In this document: positions 55,694 through 64,000 of the stretch, piece after piece
Numbering within the stretch: the stretch's first letter is position 1
Layout of the letters: every line of letters begins with the position of its first letter
Assembly: GCA_002270295.1 (NCBI GenBank)
Contig: NISF01000003.1
Span: 731,692-795,691 of the forward strand
Reading direction: 5' to 3'
Source: Enterobacter sp. 10-1
Lineage (GTDB): Bacteria; Pseudomonadota; Gammaproteobacteria; Enterobacterales; Enterobacteriaceae
Length of the DNA stretch: 64,000 bases
Notes under the pieces: model-generated
What the model saw: only the letters and a program-made list of their open reading frames with translations
Told to the model about the DNA's origin: nothing
Databases searched by the model: none
Translations under genes and position numbers: made by a program

Positions 55694-56500
55694 ACGACAG
55701 ACCAGAAGCGGGAAGCCGTTGAGTTTATGTGTGTTGCGACCTGCCGCTACGAGGCTCAGTGTCCGGCGGCTGATGCGCATTTATCAGGGCGCATTATTGA
55801 GCTGGCAATGAAGCGCAGGCGTTTTAGCTACCGCCGCATCTGGCAGTTACTGCGACGTGAAGGCCTTCTGGTTTATCACAAGCGCGTGTACCGCCTTTAT
55901 CATCTCAGCGGGCTGGGCGTAAAACGCAGACGACGTCGTAAAGGACTGGTAACGTAACGTCTACCGCTGCTCCGCCCGGCAGCACCCAACCTAAGCTGGT
56001 GGATGGATTTTGTCATGTACGCGCTGGCCACCGGTCGCAGGATAAAGTGCCTGACCTGTGTGGACGACTTCACGAAGGAGTGTCTGACAATTACCACCGC
56101 ATTCGGGATTTCAGGTGTTCAGGTCACGCGTATTTTAGACAGCATTGCACTGTTTCGAGCCTTTCCGACGACAATAAGAACTGATCAGGGGTCGGAGTTC
56201 ACTTGCCGTGCACTGGATCAATGGGCATTTGAGCATGGTGTTGAGTTGCGCTTAATCCAGCCGGGCAAACCAACGCAGAACGGGTTTATTGAGAGCTTTA
56301 ACAGACGATTTCTCGATGAATGTCTGAATGAGCACTGGTTCTGCGATATCGCTCAAGCCAGGAAAATCATTAATGACTGGCGGCAGGATTATAACGAGTG
56401 TCGTCCACATTCGGCACTGAATCTTCAGACGCCATCAGAGTTTGCAGCACGGTGGCGAAATGGAAAATGTGAAGATAAACAAACTGACATTACTAACTGA
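55693..56500 (+). pseudogene. IS3-family OrfB with in-frame stop
   Basis: Frame reads through KRRRFSYRRIWQLLRREG and GLGVKRRRRRKGLVT, hits TAA at 55956-55958, then continues WWMDFVMYALATGRR, CVDDFTKECL, RTDQGSEFTCRALDQW, IESFNRRFLDECLNEHWF and the end HSALNLQTPSEFAARW. The DDE core is recognisable, but the single frame is split by the stop. Confidence 0.82.
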
Positions 56501-56647
56501 AGGTTGTATCTAATACCGGGGGCAGGTCAGTTAGTAAAAGCGCAATCGAACCAGGATTTTTACAGGCAAAATGATATGGCTTCGTGCGGTTTTAGTGAAC
56601 GAGGGTGAACCTGAAGAAAGGAATATCCAAATGACAGAAAGCAAAAA

Positions 56648-56671
56648 ACCAGACGTCAGGAGACGTCTGGT
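56648..56671. terminator. Strong hairpin terminator next to second att core
   Basis: Perfect 10-bp stem ACCAGACGTC/GACGTCTGGT, 4-nt loop, A-run before and TTTCTTT after, so it can act in both directions. Lies 11 bp before the att core. Confidence 0.85.
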
Positions 56672-56681
56672 TTCTTTAATC

Positions 56682-56697
56682 TGGCTCCTCTGACTGG
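56682..56697. other. att-like core, second copy inside the island
   Basis: TGGCTCCTCTGACTGG matches 16 of the 17 bases of the tRNA-Asn core and is followed by the same 80-bp arm as the copy at 50116. Suggests a junction between two tandemly inserted elements, 50116-56681 and 56682 to beyond the window. Confidence 0.75.
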
Positions 56698-56777
56698 GAT
56701 CGCCTTTGCCAGTAACAGGCTAATACATAAGCTAAACTTGAATTCACTTGTTGTCAAGACCACCAGAATGACCACCA
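56698..56777. repeat. Integrative element arm (copy 2)
   Basis: About 90% identical by eye to 50133-50212. A third, more diverged copy is recognisable at about 56889-56970 (GGATCTCATTTGCCAGTGACTGGC, CCAACCAGAATAATCACCAA), without a good core. Confidence 0.72.
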
Positions 56778-57303
56778 TTTTTCCCCCTATACGCCGATAG
56801 AATCACTGGGGGATAATTACACTTTAATCATTTATATAAAAATTAGTTAAGGATTCGCGGGTAATCATGAAAAAACATGGCACCCTAACTTGGATCTCAT
56901 TTGCCAGTGACTGGCGAAAAATTAAGCAAAAAGAGGATTCTTATTTGCTCAAGCCAACCAGAATAATCACCAAACTAATGAGCTAGTAAACCATTAAGGT
57001 ATAGGCTTGGTTTACACCAGATAGGGTGTAACTAGTTGTATTGAATGCTTAAAAGTGATCATATGCAACTCTCATGGTTGATTGCATCTTTAATCATACA
57101 TTCTGGTAATTGCACTTGACTACAAAATCTGAGATCGTTTTAACATTTGATGACTTCAAATGAATTCGGTGAGCTATCCTTAGGTTGTACTGACACTAGG
57201 CTAAGGGATTGTAAACAGCCGTAGCCGTCAGTTCTGAGGGATCCCTTCTGCTCACCATACTTTTGAGTCCATTGGCAAAAAAAATCGAGCAGGATTCAGA
57301 CAT
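56778..57303. other. AT-rich spacer before the ABC three-component operon
   Basis: About 525 bp with the third arm-like copy (to ~56985) and then AT-rich DNA with no open frame of note. Should contain the promoter of the HNH gene; a TTGACT at 57116 is a possible -35, but no convincing -10 is properly spaced. No integrase gene is present here. Confidence 0.45.
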
Positions 57304-58083
57304 ATGGCAAATATAAGGATTAAATACCATGCTAATGAACACAGCATTCTATATGCGGAGACTGGGGGCTGTTGCCCGCTCTGTACATTACCTATGATGT
57401 TCAAGAAAGCAAGTTCTAGACATCCTAGTATAGGATATGAGATTGCTCATATTTATCCATTAAATCCGAATAAATCGCAGGCAAAGGCTCTTGAGCAATA
57501 TTCAGTACCTGATGACATCAATTCCCTTGAAAATGTAATTCTCTTATGCCCAAATTGCCATACAAAGTATGACAAAGATTTCAAAATCGAAGAATATCTT
57601 AGGCTTTATAATATTAAAAATGGCTATCTTAGTGAGACAAAGGCAAAACAAACAGCTTCTCAATATGCTCTGCAAGATGAAGTGTGCGAAATATTAGATC
57701 TCATTGTGCTTGGTGATGATAATTTTGCGAATTTTTCTGAGACTAAACTAGATGTCAGTTCGCTTAATGAAAAACTCAAGACCGATATGAGTCCTTTGCA
57801 GAAGCGAGAAATTCGTTCAAATGTTATCGACTATTTTGTACCTATTAGGAATCATATCCGACTTCTCGAACAGTTGGATCAAGCCGCCATACGAATACTA
57901 CAGAATCAAGTAAATACCTATTATCTGATAATGGAAAAGCAAAACCCTAAGAATAAGGATTTAGTTTTTAACTATGTTTCACAATGGATAAGCTTGAAGT
58001 CTGGTAAATCCATTATTGCATCCAAGATCCTTACATCTTTTTTTATCCAAAATTGCGAGGTGTTCGATGCTAGTTCCAACTAA
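57304..58083 (+). CDS. HNH endonuclease, effector of an ABC three-component system
   Basis: 259 aa. N-terminal HNH nuclease with a zinc knuckle: Cys 24/Cys 27 (CPLC), His 49 (YEIAHIYPL), Asn 73/77, Cys 82/Cys 85/His 86 (LLCPNCHTKYD). The C-terminal ~130 residues are helical (LQKREIRSNVIDYFVPIRNHI, LLEQLDQAAIRILQNQ), as expected for the shared domain coupling effectors to the ABC-3C core. It overlaps the small middle-component gene by 17 nt. Role: DNA-cutting effector of a predicted anti-phage system. Confidence 0.85.
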   Translation: MANIRIKYHANEHSILYAETGGCCPLCTLPMMFKKASSRHPSIGYEIAHIYPLNPNKSQAKALEQYSVPDDINSLENVILLCPNCHTKYDKDFKIEEYLRLYNIKNGYLSETKAKQTASQYALQDEVCEILDLIVLGDDNFANFSETKLDVSSLNEKLKTDMSPLQKREIRSNVIDYFVPIRNHIRLLEQLDQAAIRILQNQVNTYYLIMEKQNPKNKDLVFNYVSQWISLKSGKSIIASKILTSFFIQNCEVFDASSN

Positions 58084-58291
58084 ATTCACGAGTCTTGAAG
58101 AGTCGACCATTTTTAAAATGCTAGTCATTTTAAAAAACAAAGTAGACGACGAAAAATTGTCGGACTTATTGACAAGAACTTCGGCGAGCTTTCAAGATGC
58201 TTCGGAATTTTTACATGCTTTAGATATCCTATATGTTCTTGGTTTGATTGATGTTGATGTTTCGATGGAAACGATAAATTATGTTAAGTAA
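58067..58291 (+). CDS. ABC three-component system middle component (small)
   Basis: 74 aa from ATG 58067 with a GAGG site inside the end of the HNH gene. All-helical, with FKMLVILKNKVDDEKLSDLL and FLHALDILYVLGLIDVD; the latter resembles the winged helix of ABC-3C middle components, which are about 70-100 aa. Overlaps the nuclease by 17 nt and the ATPase by 11 nt. I identify it by size, position and partner genes more than by motif. Confidence 0.72.
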   Translation: MLVPTKFTSLEESTIFKMLVILKNKVDDEKLSDLLTRTSASFQDASEFLHALDILYVLGLIDVDVSMETINYVK

Positions 58292-59900
58292 AATAATCTG
58301 CTCACTTTTCAATCATGGTGGAATATCATTCAATTATGGCTTGAATGTAATTCTTGGTGATGATAATGCTAAAAACTCAATTGGAAAATCCTCTGCTTTG
58401 ATGGTCATTGATTTTGCTATGGGTGGTATGTCTCTTTTGGATGATAAGGCTGGTATTATCAAGTCTATGGGGCACCATAGTTATATCTTTGAATTTATTT
58501 TTGACGATGTTGTATATTATTTTAAACGGTCAACAAGTGAATCTAATGTGGTTCATGTGTGCAATATGCATTATAAAGTAATTGATGAAATTAGCATTGG
58601 TGATTATACAGATAAACTCAAAATACTCTATAACTTAGAGCATCTAAAAAGTAGTTTTCGTTCACTTGTTAGTCCTTTCAGTCGAATATGGAATAAAGGT
58701 GCTTTAGACCCTGAGCAACCATTTTCTGGCGATGTGAAAGAATCAGCAGGAGTAGCTATTGGACGACTCATCGATCTCTTTGAATATACGGAAGATATCG
58801 CTGAAGAGAAGTCTACTTTAGACGAATATAATGAAAGGAAAAAACTCATATCCAAGTCGATGAATGCTCAAATCATTCCCAAGATCAACAAGGCTCAATA
58901 CAAGACCAATCAGAAAATAATAACTGACAACAATGATGCTATTAAAGCCTTGAAACAGGGGTTTACGGGAGCTCTAAGCGCCTATGAAGCCCTCTTTGAC
59001 GAAGAACTGCGTAAACTTCATCAGCAAAAAAATGAATTAGGTAGCCAAAAAAATGATGTGCTAATAAAAATAGAACGAATTAATCGAGATATCTCAGGGG
59101 TAACACCGAGATTAACTGCTAATATTGCTCTTATTAAGGAGTTTTTCCCTAATGTAGATTCAGAACGTCTTGAGCAGGTTGAGTCTTTTCATCAAAATAT
59201 CACTAAAATAGTGCAAAAAGAACTTAAAAAAGGTCTTGCATTGTATTCTGAAAACTTATTGCAAATCAATACTAAGATCGTTGCTTTGGAGAATAAAATA
59301 CGAACTGGTTTGGCAGCAAAAGGAACGCCAGATGATTTGTTCATGCGAGTGTTCGAACTAAAAGAACTTGCAGATAAAGCTGCTGAAGAGAATAGCTTTT
59401 ATGATAAAAAGGTAGCTATCGGCAGGGACGCGTTGCTATCCAAAGAACGTTTGGAAGCGATATACTTTGGTATATTCCTTAATATAGAAAATGCACTAAA
59501 TATAAAATTAAAAAACTTCAATAAAGTAGTTTACGGGCCGAGCAGAAATGCATCTCAGCTTAGGATAAAAAATGCAAATTCATACAACTTCATCTCGCCC
59601 GAGGATACTGGAACTGGAAAGTCTTATGCAGGCTTAGTTGCATTCGATCTTGCTATGCTTTCACTAACTAACCTGCCGTTCATAATCCATGATTCAGTTA
59701 TCTACAAGAATATTGAGGTTCCTGCCACAGGGAATATAATCCGAATTCTAGCATCTGTTAAACGTAAGCAGATATTCCTTTCATTTGATGAAGCCGCAAA
59801 ATTCGGTGCCAAAGTTGAACGATTGCTGCGGATTCATACCGTTCTCAAGTTGAGCGATAACGATCTGCTCTATACGAAAGACTGGAGGGAGCAGCAATAG
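58281..59900 (+). CDS. SMC/RecN-like ABC ATPase of ABC three-component system (DUF2326-like)
   Basis: 539 aa. Walker A variant GDDNAKNSIGKSS at residues 26-38, a central coiled coil (about residues 200-370), and a C-terminal ATPase half with EDTGTGKSYAGLVAFDLA (signature region) and LPFIIHDS (Walker B/D-loop). The split ATPase head around a coiled coil is SMC-like; the N-terminus SFNYGLNVILGD is typical of DUF2326 proteins. Predicted to sense invader DNA or replication structures and license the HNH nuclease. Third gene of an overlapping trio; strong terminator follows. Confidence 0.83.
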   Translation: MLSKIICSLFNHGGISFNYGLNVILGDDNAKNSIGKSSALMVIDFAMGGMSLLDDKAGIIKSMGHHSYIFEFIFDDVVYYFKRSTSESNVVHVCNMHYKVIDEISIGDYTDKLKILYNLEHLKSSFRSLVSPFSRIWNKGALDPEQPFSGDVKESAGVAIGRLIDLFEYTEDIAEEKSTLDEYNERKKLISKSMNAQIIPKINKAQYKTNQKIITDNNDAIKALKQGFTGALSAYEALFDEELRKLHQQKNELGSQKNDVLIKIERINRDISGVTPRLTANIALIKEFFPNVDSERLEQVESFHQNITKIVQKELKKGLALYSENLLQINTKIVALENKIRTGLAAKGTPDDLFMRVFELKELADKAAEENSFYDKKVAIGRDALLSKERLEAIYFGIFLNIENALNIKLKNFNKVVYGPSRNASQLRIKNANSYNFISPEDTGTGKSYAGLVAFDLAMLSLTNLPFIIHDSVIYKNIEVPATGNIIRILASVKRKQIFLSFDEAAKFGAKVERLLRIHTVLKLSDNDLLYTKDWREQQ

Positions 59901-59921
59901 TTAATTGATATGTATTAACAA

Positions 59922-59950
59922 TAATTACTGGCTTGAATAGCCAGTAATTA
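59922..59950 (+). terminator. Terminator after the ABC three-component operon
   Basis: Perfect 12-bp stem TAATTACTGGCT/AGCCAGTAATTA with a TGAAT loop, 21 nt after the ATPase stop. AT-rich flanks make it suitable for both strands. Confidence 0.8.
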
Positions 59951-60006
59951 GAATAAATGACTAGTACATCATCAATATTTTCTTTTAATGAACCATTTCG
60001 TAAGGG

Positions 60007-60030
60007 GGCGGCGAGGACTCCGTCGCCGCC
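60007..60030. terminator. GC-rich hairpin downstream of the helicase gene
   Basis: Perfect 8-bp stem GGCGGCGA/TCGCCGCC with an 8-nt loop, 21 nt past the minus-strand helicase stop. No U tract on that strand. Possible terminator of the helicase transcript. Confidence 0.5.
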
Positions 60031-60051
60031 AAGTGTAAATTCACTATGGTC

Positions 60052-63000
60052 TTATCTCAGTTTTCCTCGAAGTTGCAAACTTGCCTCTGGTAAATGTCTA
60101 CGAATAATAAGGTCATCTGCGCACTCCATTTTTTCTGACCCTTGAGGACTAAGTTTCTGGAGTTTATGATCTGTCGGAATCGCCGGGGCTAGTGGAGAAC
60201 TGAGTGATATCCAAGTTTCTGCACCTGTAGCCAGGCGTGTAGCAACAATTGGAATTACTATTGCTCCAGCTTCATTGTCATATCGTTGAACTTCACGAGA
60301 GAAAGAAAATTCGGTTCCATACTGCCGAATCAGATCACGGGCGAGAAGATCAAGCGATCGTCGAGTACGCTCGGCAGGATAAGGCGGATATCCACCATCA
60401 AACGCATGTTCAATAAACTGAATGCCGAGTTTGCGATCTAGGAGCGAGTGGTCCATTCGATTGCGGAAACTTTGCAGGCAGCGATAGCAGGATGTGTCGC
60501 AGTTTTCTGGACAACTTGCTAGAAGATTTCGCGTGTGCTCAAACAATTCTCTTGCCCGATTCACAAGTTCGGTCGAAAACCCTGCACCTCCTGCCAATGT
60601 GTCATATAGGAAAATTTCAACTTCGTTACCGCTTGCGCCTTTTTCTGTCAAAGCTGGGCGGTATTCGGCTAGAACTTCTCCCGGTTCAATATCTAGTGTT
60701 TGACACGCAGCCTTGGCCATAGCTTCGCATAGAGTTCTAAGTACAGAATCAGCTTCTATACTGCCGGGCAAGAGTTGGAACGGCTCTGTTAGCGGGAATG
60801 AAAATAATGCAATGTCAGTTTTGAAATCAGTCCCAAGAATTACGTGACGTTTTGCCGCTCCTCCTGGGCAGATGGAGCCTTCTTCACTGCGGAATGGCGT
60901 AGCGTGTGGTTGTGAGAGTAGTTCCTCAGGAGCCGCCGATGACTCGATTCGACCACAGGCGAGACAATAATCGTAGCCATCTTTATCGACACCAGTATTT
61001 GATACTAAGAGAAATTCTCTCGCTTTGAAAGCACGCACCCGCTCGGATACCTGAATCCAGCTCTTGTCAGGATTAGGCGTTTGCATGACTAACTTGGCAC
61101 GCGTCGCTCTTGCGGTCTCGTTTGGTGAGTCTGGCTCAGTTTCCGGCGGTGTATCGATTGGGTGCGCAAAGCCGACAGGACGGAACCAGACCCTTGCCGG
61201 GCCGAAAGAGTTGGGTGTGTTGCAGGCTGGACAAGTCTCTGTCGTGTTCTCCCTCTCTTTTAAGTAATCGTCAGTCCTTGCATGGGAGCAAGTGCTGCAC
61301 TCGAAGTAGAGTTTTCGTTTTCCCCAAGCGTCCCGTCGTTCGGCTGGATAAGGAGAATATATAGCTTTGGATGTATACTGTTTGCCGTTTATCCAGAGTT
61401 GCTTGTTTGGTGCGTATTGAGATAGAGCCAGTGCAAGCCCCTGAGCGGGAGCATAATCTATAACCGATGTGAACGGGGTTGATCTCTCTTGATTGAAAAC
61501 GTGAAATGCCACAACATCGGTTGGAAACGCATACCGTGGAACTACTCCTCGGTAAAGGAGACGGTCAAGTAGTTTATCCGTGGCGGGATCAACAATATGT
61601 ACGTTATCCTCTGACTCGGTCATTATCTCATTCTCGGTTTGATCACCAGAGTCGTCCTTACTTTTTTCTAGGGCGGCGTTGACATCTTGGTTCTCTGATT
61701 GAATAAAATCTATGGCTTCGTCAATCGTATCTGTCGCGTCAACCATCATTTCAGCAATCAACCTATGGCGATCATCTGGCGACAACTCAGTGGGTAGCCA
61801 GCGATCAGCCGCGTTAGCGAGGTCTTGTGCATTATCTTCTAGCCATTTAGCAAAATCATAACGATTGAGCAAAGGTCCCCGAGTTTTGAAATCACCGACT
61901 TTGCCCAAAACGGAAAACAAATTAGGATCGGCACCTGGGATTAATCCAGGAATACGGTCTTCATGATAGCGCTGAAGCAGGTAGGCGCGAAGATGGCGTC
62001 GCGTTATTTCCGGATTTTCTAACGTGAGGCGTGGATCAATGACATTACCCCGTATCATTTCCTCTGGATCCGTAAAATAATGGTCGTCATGGCTGTCCGA
62101 GCTGCCAAATGCTACAACAGTCGCAACAGCATTAGCACGTCGGCCTGCTCGGCCAGCACGCTGCTGATAATTGGCGCGGGTTGGAGGCATATTACGAAGT
62201 GCCACGCCTGAAAGATCACCGATATCAATACCTACTTCCATAGTCGTGGTGCTTGAAAGCACATCAATAGCGGGTTCACCAGGGCGGTCCTTATCTCTCC
62301 AGGCGACATCGATATCCTGAAATCTTATTTCGTGTCGCTCAGAGTGAGAGAAGGCTTCATCCGGCTGTGCCGCTCCAAGTTGAGCTGTGTGCTCTGCTGC
62401 AATAATGGTCATTAGTTGGGGATCTTCAACATCAAGTGCTGAAGCGATAGGGTCGCGATAAAAACCACGACGTGCCTTGTAAACCTCATCTAAAGCGGGA
62501 TCAAAGTTGCTCACATCGGAACTTTCACAGTCAATACATCTACTGAGAGTTCCGACTGGGCGATGAACAGATTTGCAACTATTGCATCGCTGCCACTGAC
62601 CATTTAAATGAAGAGAAAGCTTCGAAGCAACTAAACGATGTCCCCCTCCCATTGTTTGCTCGGTAAAAATGGTCAGAAGAGTTGGAAGCCAATTCTTTTT
62701 GAATATTGATTTCGATTGCTTCGATACAAGAACTCGGTTCATGGCAGTAAATACCCCTTGATGGGATCTCACTCGTTCATTCCACCAAGAGTCAGGCATG
62801 TCTGAAAACCAGATTCCCGGATCAAGCGTCCAGCATCGCAGCCAAGCTCGACAGACTGTCAATTTAGCCTCCTCGGTTTCGGCGACTCCTGGTAGATCGG
62901 GAAGTTTTACAATCTTGGACGAGATTTGTGGAGGCTCGCCAATCGTGGCGATCGCCAAGGCCTCCAGATCAAGTCCCATGTTCGTATGTTTAAACGTATC

Positions 63001-63873
63001 GGAGATTGCCTGCATAAGACGCTGCGGGCATCGGGACAACGAACTGAGGAGTTGAAAGAGCTGTATACCTGCGGGAGATGGGCCTGGACTTGGTCCTTCT
63101 ACCTCTGAAAGTGTTTCTGCATCACCAAGTTGGGGCCTTAGTCGAACGCCTAACTTATGGGCAGCCACTAAAACTGATAAGTACGCATGGTTGAGCACAA
63201 GAGTTTTGGAGAAGTCCGGATCGCGGCTAAGAATCTTATAACCCAACGGAAGGAGTGCCCGCACAGCATCACGTAAGGAATAGTTCTGAAGTGTGCCAGC
63301 CAGACGAGCGGCTACTTGGCGAGAATCAGAGAAGATTAGAACCTTACGCCCACGAAGTGGCGCAAAAGAAGTTTGTTGCTGTGGACCAGGGGGCTGTATT
63401 CTTAGCTGTGATCCCAATAAAGCCTGAAACGGTTGATCGCCCTTGGTCTGATGATCTTGAACGCTAGATTGTCCATGACCTGCCATCTGGTTGCAACATG
63501 CACAAGGAGCGAATTGCCCTGGACCTGCTCCACGGGTTGTATCTTTCGAGCCATCTGTTACGGGCTTTGCAGGAGCAAGGAAGACGGTTCGATATTTCTC
63601 TCCTAGTACATCTGGATTAAGCTGGCCCGATACAAGATCATAGTAAGCGGCTTTGGCTTTATCATCCGATGGCGGTTCTTCAATAAGAAGATCAAGAGGA
63701 TGAAGAGCCTCTATAAGCCCTGAAGCAGTCTCAATTCTTTCACCTTCTTTGGACCATAAATAGCGTGGCTGCGCAACATCATTTGTATAGGCCCTGGCAT
63801 ATGAAGTGCCACAATGACGGCAAGTATAATATTCCAAAACCGGAGCGCCGCAACTGCATCGCTCGTGTGGTTG
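60052..63873 (-). pseudogene. C-terminal part of a DUF1998 helicase (DruE/DpdJ-like), 5' end cut by an IS
   Basis: About 1270 codons remain. Order: a zinc-finger-like segment (CSCGAP, CRHCGTSY), RecA2 helicase motifs (KVLIFSDSRQVAARL; TTTMEVGIDIGDLSGVALRN; motif VI QRAGRAGRR), then a C-terminal DUF1998/MZB zinc module (IFLYDTLAGGAGFS, CPENCDTSCYRCLQSF). The RecA1 half with Walker A and DEAD box is missing, because the frame runs straight into an IS3 inverted repeat at about 63874. The apparent TTG start at 63885 lies inside the IS. Large DUF1998 helicases occur in Druantia (DruE), Dpd and DISARM (DrmB) systems; I favour the DruE/DpdJ type by size. Probably inactive. Confidence 0.75.

Positions 63874-64000
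<127 letters not shown>

Larger units (their letters stand above)
55362..56526 (+). mobile_element. Degenerate IS3-family element (IS407-like)
   Basis: Broken OrfA and OrfB flanked on the right by CCGGGGGCAGGTCA, the complement of a typical TGACCTGCCCC(C) end, and on the left by a diverged match (TGGCCAGTTCCCCG near 55362). Ends are approximate. Both transposase frames are disrupted, so it is immobile by itself. It separates the STAND/TOPRIM cassette from the second att core. Confidence 0.7.

Noticed and set aside
60052..63873. DISARM DrmB as identity of the DUF1998 helicase
   Set aside because: The fragment is already longer than I expect for DrmB, and no methylase, DrmA or DrmC gene is in view; DruE/DpdJ-type fits better, though not proven.

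Overview
The window looks like a chromosomal stretch of a Klebsiella- or Raoultella-like member of the Enterobacterales. The main support is the order tRNA-Asn, nac, cbl, erfK, with an NtrC/sigma-54 promoter still in front of nac. Most of the left 50 kb is GC-rich with enterobacterial codon use. From about 50.1 kb rightwards the DNA becomes clearly AT-rich and full of mobile-element debris. The species call is inference.

Region 1 (1-28409) is a siderophore cluster, cut by the left window edge. Two NRPS proteins (carrier-Cy-A-carrier, then docking-Cy-A-MT-carrier-TE), both with cysteine-type adenylation pockets, sit with a salicylate synthase, a salicyl-AMP ligase, two different reductases, a type II thioesterase and a free methyltransferase. 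This is the parts list of a pyochelin / enantio-pyochelin / yersiniabactin-type thiazoline siderophore starting from salicylate. It is followed by a YbtA/PchR-type AraC regulator behind a Fur-box-like site, a TonB receptor, a four-gene peptide/nickel-type ABC importer, two YbtP/YbtQ-like fused ABC transporters and a cytochrome P450.

Region 2 (28410-33897) is core chromosome: tRNA-Asn(GTT), nac, cbl, erfK (L,D-transpeptidase) and a membrane diguanylate cyclase.

Region 3 (34566-49694) is a sulfur-metabolism block. A seven-gene operon encodes serine acetyltransferase, cysteine synthase, a JAMM peptidase, a ThiS/CysO-like sulfur carrier, a MoeZ-like E1-rhodanese, a family 2A (SrpI-type) encapsulin shell and a cysteine desulfurase with a long disordered N-terminus typical of encapsulin cargo. 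It combines a CysO-CysM-Mec-like thiocarboxylate route to cysteine with a sulfur nanocompartment. Beside it are two SsuABC/TauABC-type importers, a D-cysteine desulfhydrase / cysteate lyase-family enzyme, an Asp/Glu-type racemase and an Ldh2-family dehydrogenase, which together suggest uptake and desulfuration of sulfonates or unusual sulfur amino acids.

Region 4 (50116-64000, continuing past the edge) is an AT-rich accessory island whose left boundary is a 17-bp copy of the tRNA-Asn 3' end. A second copy at 56682 suggests two tandem elements. The first carries a two-gene cassette: a large STAND-type NTPase with a GxGGTT P-loop and TPR-like array, reminiscent of SAMD9-family architecture, plus a TOPRIM protein. 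The second carries an HNH / middle component / SMC-like ATPase triplet of the ABC three-component type, and the C-terminal part of a DUF1998 helicase (DruE/DpdJ-like) cut by an IS3-family element. Together these read as a defence island.
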